DNA of 10,762 nucleotides from Helicobacteraceae bacterium. Its GTDB lineage: Bacteria > Campylobacterota > Campylobacteria > Campylobacterales > Sulfurimonadaceae. The notes under the pieces are model-generated. The model had not been told where the DNA came from. It was given only the letters and a program-made list of their open reading frames with translations, and did not search any database. Shown here piece after piece: positions 7,570 to 10,762 of this stretch (position 1 is its first letter; every line of letters starts with the position of its first letter). Where the stretch lies: positions 1-10,762 of the forward strand of contig JAUWLG010000025.1 of assembly GCA_030613795.1 (NCBI GenBank), read 5' to 3'. The position numbers and the translations under genes are program-made.

Positions 7570-8013
7570 ATGAGTACTATCAATAGAGAAGACTTCGAAG
7601 AAGCGATCGTAAATATCGGTCGTGTAACAAAAGTTGTAAAAGGTGGACGTCGTTTCCGTTTTACTGCACTTGTTGTTGTCGGTAACAAAAACGGTACCGT
7701 AGGCTATGGTGTTGGTAAAGCGAAAGAGGTTCCAGACGCTATTCGTAAAGCAGTAGATGAGGCATTCAAGAACTTGACAACGATCAAGATCAAGGGTACT
7801 ACTATTGCACACGATATTGAGCACAAATTCAATGCAAGTCACGTATGGATGGCTCCAGCATCAGAAGGTACAGGTGTTATCGCCGGTGGCGCACTGCGTC
7901 CAGTACTTGAACTTGCTGGTATCCAGGATATCTTGACTAAGTCTATTGGCTCAAACAATCCAAATACTGTTGTACGTGCTACTGTTGAAGCACTTGCAAG
8001 AATGAAAGGATAG
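7570..8013 (+). CDS. rpsE: 30S ribosomal protein S5
   Basis: S5 lies at the mRNA entry side of the 30S, near the decoding centre, and affects fidelity; its N-terminal loop is the spectinomycin site in other bacteria. The 147 aa are somewhat shorter than E. coli (about 167). Family sequence: [21 protein letters not shown] (residues 18-38), [20 protein letters not shown], and [23 protein letters not shown] (97-119). Two consecutive ATGs occur at 7567 and 7570. I chose 7570, as AGGGG (7559-7563) is then 6 bases away, the same spacing as for rplF, against 3 for 7567; the difference is one methionine. rplO follows after three bases, with no rpmD between. Confidence 0.97.
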   Translation: MSTINREDFEEAIVNIGRVTKVVKGGRRFRFTALVVVGNKNGTVGYGVGKAKEVPDAIRKAVDEAFKNLTTIKIKGTTIAHDIEHKFNASHVWMAPASEGTGVIAGGALRPVLELAGIQDILTKSIGSNNPNTVVRATVEALARMKG

Positions 8014-8016
8014 AAG

Positions 8017-8415
8017 ATGGCATTAGAAAACTTAACACCTGCCGAAGGTTCAACGCACGCTAAGAAGCGTGTTGGCCGTGGTCAGGGTTCAGGCATGGGT
8101 AAAACATCTACTCGTGGTCAAAAAGGTCAGAAATCTCGTACAGGTTACAAGCGTAAGCGTAACTTTGAGGGTGGTCAGATGCCACTTGCGAAACGTATGC
8201 CAAAAATCGGTTTCTTTTCTCGTGTAGAGAAGCCTGTAACTATCAACGTAGAGAAAGCACCGAAAGTTGCTGCTCTTGCTGAGATTACAGTAGAAGCTAT
8301 CCGTGAGGTTCACAACCTGGCAAAATCAGTAACTCGTGTTAAACTTGTTGGTGCTTCTGCTAAGGACCTTGCTTCTAAAATTAAAGACGAAAACGTTACT
8401 ACAACTGGCAAATAA
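8017..8415 (+). CDS. rplO: 50S ribosomal protein L15
   Basis: L15 is a late-assembly 50S protein with a long extended N-terminal half. The 132 aa are a little shorter than E. coli (144). The glycine- and lysine-rich N-terminal part is typical: [20 protein letters not shown] followed by [11 protein letters not shown], then [17 protein letters not shown]. The globular C-terminal part contains [22 protein letters not shown] at 8005-8010, within the end of rpsE, is 6 bases ahead of the start. Normally rpmD (L30) would sit between rpsE and this gene; it is missing here. The stop overlaps the secY start by one base (TAATG). Confidence 0.97.
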   Translation: MALENLTPAEGSTHAKKRVGRGQGSGMGKTSTRGQKGQKSRTGYKRKRNFEGGQMPLAKRMPKIGFFSRVEKPVTINVEKAPKVAALAEITVEAIREVHNLAKSVTRVKLVGASAKDLASKIKDENVTTTGK

Positions 8416-9677
8416 TGAACCAGCAACTAGTAAACAAGATCTTAATAACGATCGGTTTTCTTTTTATCTACCGTCTACTGGCATACGTGCCGGTACCCGG
8501 TGTTGATACAGCGGTAATCGCTTCTTTCTTTGACTCACATCAATCTGATGCGCTTGGACTTATGAATATGTTCAGTGGAAATGCAGTCGAACGTCTCTCA
8601 ATTATTTCACTTGGTATTATGCCTTACATCACAGCCTCTATCATCATGGAACTGCTTGCAGCTACATTCCCGACTTTGGGTCAGATGAAAAAAGAGCGTG
8701 ATGGTATGGTGAAATATATGCAGATCATCCGTTATGCAACAATTGCTATTACAATCGTACAAGCAATCGGTGTAAGCATTGGTCTACAGAGTTTGACGGG
8801 GCCTGACGGCTCAAGTGCGATCTTAATAGACCACACAACGTTTATCATCATCTCTGCATTCTCTATGCTTGCAGGTACGATGTTGTTGATGTGGATTGGT
8901 GAACAGATCACGCAAAGCGGTATCGGTAACGGTATCTCTTTGATCATCTTCGCAGGTATCGTTTCGGCGATTCCATCTGCTATCGGTCAATCAGTCTCTA
9001 TGATCAACGAAGGCGCTATGAGCTTTTTAACGCTTATTGCTATCCTTGGTCTGATCCTGGCGACTGTCGGTGTTATCATCTACGTCGAACTAGGTGAGCG
9101 TCGTGTACCGATAACATACGCGAAGAAGACAATGATGCAAAACCAAAATAAGCGTGTAATGAACTACATTCCTATTAAGGTAAACCTTTCTGGTGTTATT
9201 CCAGTTATCTTTGCATCGGCGATCTTGATGTTCCCAATGACAGTACTATCTAGTAGTACTAATCCAACTGTCCAAGCAATTGCAGATCTGTTGAATCCAA
9301 ACAGTTATTTCTTTAACTTCTTGACCTTTGCCTTTGTTATCTTCTTTGCATTTTTCTATGCATCGATCGTCTTTAATGCGAAAGATATCTCTGAGAACCT
9401 AAAACGTCAAGGCGGATTTATTCCTGGTGTTCGTCCAGGTAAAAGCACAGCAGAGTTTCTTAATGAAACAGCATCTCGTTTGACAATTACTGGTGCACTC
9501 TATCTTGGTCTGGTAGCAACGCTGCCGTTTATGATCATCAAAGGGATGGGTGTTCCTTTCTTTTTCGGTGGTACTGCCGTTCTGATCGTTGTTCAAGTTG
9601 CCCTTGATACAATGCGTAAGATCGAAGCTCAGATCTATATGAGCAAGTACGAAACTCTTAGCGCGGTCGGTCTATAA
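8415..9677 (+). CDS. secY: Protein translocase channel subunit SecY
   Basis: SecY is the inner-membrane channel that, with SecE and SecG, moves proteins across or into the membrane, driven by SecA or by ribosomes. The 420 aa carry ten hydrophobic segments, roughly at residues 8-25, 62-84, 103-124, 141-161, 170-190, 203-226, 258-280, 298-320, 357-378 and 380-400. Signature parts are SLGIMPYITASIIMELL (65-81), GIGNGISLIIFAGI (169-182), ERRVPITYAKK (228-238), and NLKRQGGFIPGVRPG (328-342), the cytosolic loops that meet SecA or the ribosome. The start overlaps the rplO stop by one base and has no clear Shine-Dalgarno, so translation probably depends on rplO. It ends in the conserved RKIEAQIYMSKYE region, complete. 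Confidence 0.98.
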   Translation: MNQQLVNKILITIGFLFIYRLLAYVPVPGVDTAVIASFFDSHQSDALGLMNMFSGNAVERLSIISLGIMPYITASIIMELLAATFPTLGQMKKERDGMVKYMQIIRYATIAITIVQAIGVSIGLQSLTGPDGSSAILIDHTTFIIISAFSMLAGTMLLMWIGEQITQSGIGNGISLIIFAGIVSAIPSAIGQSVSMINEGAMSFLTLIAILGLILATVGVIIYVELGERRVPITYAKKTMMQNQNKRVMNYIPIKVNLSGVIPVIFASAILMFPMTVLSSSTNPTVQAIADLLNPNSYFFNFLTFAFVIFFAFFYASIVFNAKDISENLKRQGGFIPGVRPGKSTAEFLNETASRLTITGALYLGLVATLPFMIIKGMGVPFFFGGTAVLIVVQVALDTMRKIEAQIYMSKYETLSAVGL

Positions 9678-9679
9678 AA

Positions 9680-10438
9680 ATGGCCATTGCGATTCGCAAG
9701 AATGCTGAAATCGATAAACTTCGCGCTGCTAACAAAATTGTAGCCGGAGCGCTAGAACTAATGCGAGAAAACACTCGCGTTGGTGCTTCACTTAAAGAGC
9801 TTGATACGATGGCGGAAGATTATATCCGTTCGCATAAGGCTCTTCCTTCGTTCAAAGGCCTTTACGGTTTCCCCAATGCAGTTTGTACCTCCCTTAATGA
9901 AGTGATCATTCACGGCATTCCTACGGACTATAAACTGCAAGAGGGTGACGTTATCGGCTATGACATAGGAACAAAATTAGACGGTTATTACGGCGATGCT
10001 GCAATAACTGTTGGGGTGGGAAAAATCAGTGAAGAAGATGAGGCCCTCATCGCCTGTGCCAAAGATACTCTCTACCACGCTATTGATAATATCAAAGCAG
10101 GTATGCGTTTTAAAGAGCTTAGCTTTTTGATGCAAGAGTTTATCCGTGGTCGTGGTTTTGAACCACTTCGTGACTTTTGTGGTCATGGTATTGGTAAATC
10201 ACCGCACGAAGATCCTCAGATTCCAAACTATCTTGATGGAGGAAGCCCCAAGTCGGGTCCTAAGATCAAGAACGGTATGGTCTTCTGCCTTGAGCCGATG
10301 ATCTGCCAAAAAGAGGCGAAACCTGTTATTTTAGAAAATGGGTGGGATGTTACAAGCAAGGATGGCCTACGCGGGTCTCATTATGAACACACTGTAGCTG
10401 TCATTGGCGGCAAAGCAGAAATACTTTCACAAGGATAA
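9680..10438 (+). CDS. map: Methionine aminopeptidase, type I
   Basis: This cytosolic dinuclear-metal enzyme removes the initiator methionine from new proteins. The 252 aa lack an N-terminal extension, as in type Ia. All catalytic residues can be placed by comparison with E. coli: substrate-contacting His78 (in IIHGIP) and metal ligands Asp95 (GYDIGT), Asp106 (YGDAA), His169 (GHGIG), Glu205 (CLEPM) and Glu236 (HYEHT); His176 (SPHEDP) matches E. coli His178. It starts two bases after the secY stop with no strong ribosome binding site, so it is probably coupled. Codon use is less biased than in the ribosomal genes, with more CTC, GCC and CCC. Direct secY-map linkage without adk agrees with Campylobacterota gene order. 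Confidence 0.97.
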   Translation: MAIAIRKNAEIDKLRAANKIVAGALELMRENTRVGASLKELDTMAEDYIRSHKALPSFKGLYGFPNAVCTSLNEVIIHGIPTDYKLQEGDVIGYDIGTKLDGYYGDAAITVGVGKISEEDEALIACAKDTLYHAIDNIKAGMRFKELSFLMQEFIRGRGFEPLRDFCGHGIGKSPHEDPQIPNYLDGGSPKSGPKIKNGMVFCLEPMICQKEAKPVILENGWDVTSKDGLRGSHYEHTVAVIGGKAEILSQG

Positions 10439-10441
10439 TTT

Positions 10442-10660
10442 ATGGCAAAATCAGACGTCATTGAAGTTGATGGGAAAATAATTGAAGCGCTGCCGAATGC
10501 AACATTCCGCGTAGAGCTTGATAACGGGCATGTGATTCTTTGTCACATCGCCGGTAAGATGCGTATGCACTATATTAAGATCCTTCCGGGAGATAAGGTC
10601 AAACTTGAACTTACTCCATACTCTCTTGACAAAGGTCGCATTACTTATAGATATAAGTAG
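10442..10660 (+). CDS. infA: Translation initiation factor IF-1
   Basis: IF-1 binds the 30S A site during initiation and works with IF-2 and IF-3. The 72 aa are the standard length for a single OB fold. [20 protein letters not shown] and [21 protein letters not shown], then [20 protein letters not shown] and [10 protein letters not shown], match IF-1 along the whole length. AAGGA at 10431-10435, at the end of map, is 6 bases before the ATG; three bases separate the genes. In many relatives rpmJ and rpsM follow closely, but none starts in the 102 bases left in this window. Confidence 0.98.
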   Translation: MAKSDVIEVDGKIIEALPNATFRVELDNGHVILCHIAGKMRMHYIKILPGDKVKLELTPYSLDKGRITYRYK

Positions 10661-10676
10661 TCAAAGTTCCAGCTTC

Positions 10677-10691
10677 GGCGCATCTTGCGTC
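10677..10691. repeat. small stem-loop after infA
   Basis: GGCGCA (10677-10682) pairs with TGCGTC (10686-10691) around a TCT loop, giving six pairs with one G-T wobble. It lies 17 bases after the infA stop and directly before the larger inverted repeat. It lacks a T-run, so it is a weak terminator candidate at best; its nearness to the second stem suggests that the two belong to one element. Confidence 0.4.
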
Positions 10692-10692
10692 C

Positions 10693-10736
10693 AACTCAGA
10701 CTCTCCACGCACACTAGTGCGCTATCGGTCTGAGTT
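10693..10736. repeat. 44-base inverted repeat with nested inner stem
   Basis: AACTCAGAC (10693-10701) is the exact reverse complement of GTCTGAGTT (10728-10736), a 9-bp perfect outer stem. Inside it CGCAC (10708-10712) pairs with GTGCG (10717-10721) around ACTA, leaving a symmetrical 6 x 6 internal loop. The fold works on either strand. No T-run follows on the + strand. It could be a rho-independent-like end structure without U-tract, a binding site, or a copy of a dispersed intergenic repeat; the sequence alone does not decide. Confidence 0.6.
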
Positions 10737-10762
10737 AAACACAATCTACACCAAATCTGAAA

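Larger units (their letters stand above)
10661..10762. other. non-coding region after infA
   Basis: These 102 bases hold no credible gene start, ribosome binding site or T-rich terminator. By hand count, 10671-10730 is 35/60 G+C (58%), against 28/60 (47%) in a sample of infA (10501-10560). It carries two stem-loops described separately. The final stretch, 10737-10762, is A-rich and without visible structure. Whether the operon continues beyond the window into rpmJ, rpsM and rpoA cannot be told. Confidence 0.6.

Noticed and set aside
7366..7842. Long open frame on the - strand (158 codons) opposite rplR and rpsE
   Set aside because: It lies wholly antisense to two clear ribosomal genes, has a low-complexity composition rich in T, S, C and N, as expected from reading biased codons backwards, and has no ribosome binding site.
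10693..10745. tRNA or classical terminator after infA
   Set aside because: The fold is a single nested stem without cloverleaf arms or CCA-like end, and there is no T-run on the + strand.

Overview
The window is a core housekeeping stretch: the S10-spc ribosomal protein cluster, complete from rpsJ to secY, followed by map and infA. All 23 genes lie on the + strand, and every one is intact. CDS coordinates include the stop codon. The organism looks like a member of the Campylobacterota (epsilonproteobacteria), perhaps a Sulfurimonas- or Sulfurovum-like relative. The grounds are a short L24 of 76 aa, a four-cysteine zinc-type S14 of 61 aa, no rpmD (L30) between rpsE and rplO, and map and infA directly after secY with no adk. 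Moderately AT-rich DNA and strong use of CGT, GGT and GCT codons fit as well. The genus is not fixed by what I can see.

Layout: 1-42 is the tail of an upstream spacer with the rpsJ ribosome binding site. 43-4589 is the S10 block (rpsJ, rplC, rplD, rplW, rplB, rpsS, rplV, rpsC, rplP, rpmC), and rpsQ at 4600-4839 finishes it. 4841-8415 is the spc block (rplN, rplX, rplE, rpsN, rpsH, rplF, rplR, rpsE, rplO), running into secY, map and infA up to 10660. Gene junctions are mostly -14 to +14 bases, so the set probably forms one long co-transcribed, translationally coupled unit. Two non-coding stretches stand out. One is 74 bases between rpsN and rpsH, with two stem-loops, the first built on a UNCG-type tetraloop. 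The other is the last 102 bases after infA, which are GC-richer and contain a 9-bp perfect inverted repeat around a second small stem.

Functionally, the genes supply much of the 50S core (exit tunnel L4, L22, L23, L24, L29; peptidyl transferase surroundings L2, L3, L16; 5S rRNA proteins L5 and L18). They also supply 30S head and body proteins (S3, S10, S14, S19; S5, S8, S17), the SecY translocon channel, the aminopeptidase that removes the initiator methionine from new chains, and initiation factor IF-1.

I found no mobile element, CRISPR array, tRNA, rRNA or unknown protein family, and no evidence of an undescribed system among the coding genes. The points most worth a second look are the non-coding structures at 6164-6231 and 10677-10736, and the loss of the usual L3 methylation glutamine.
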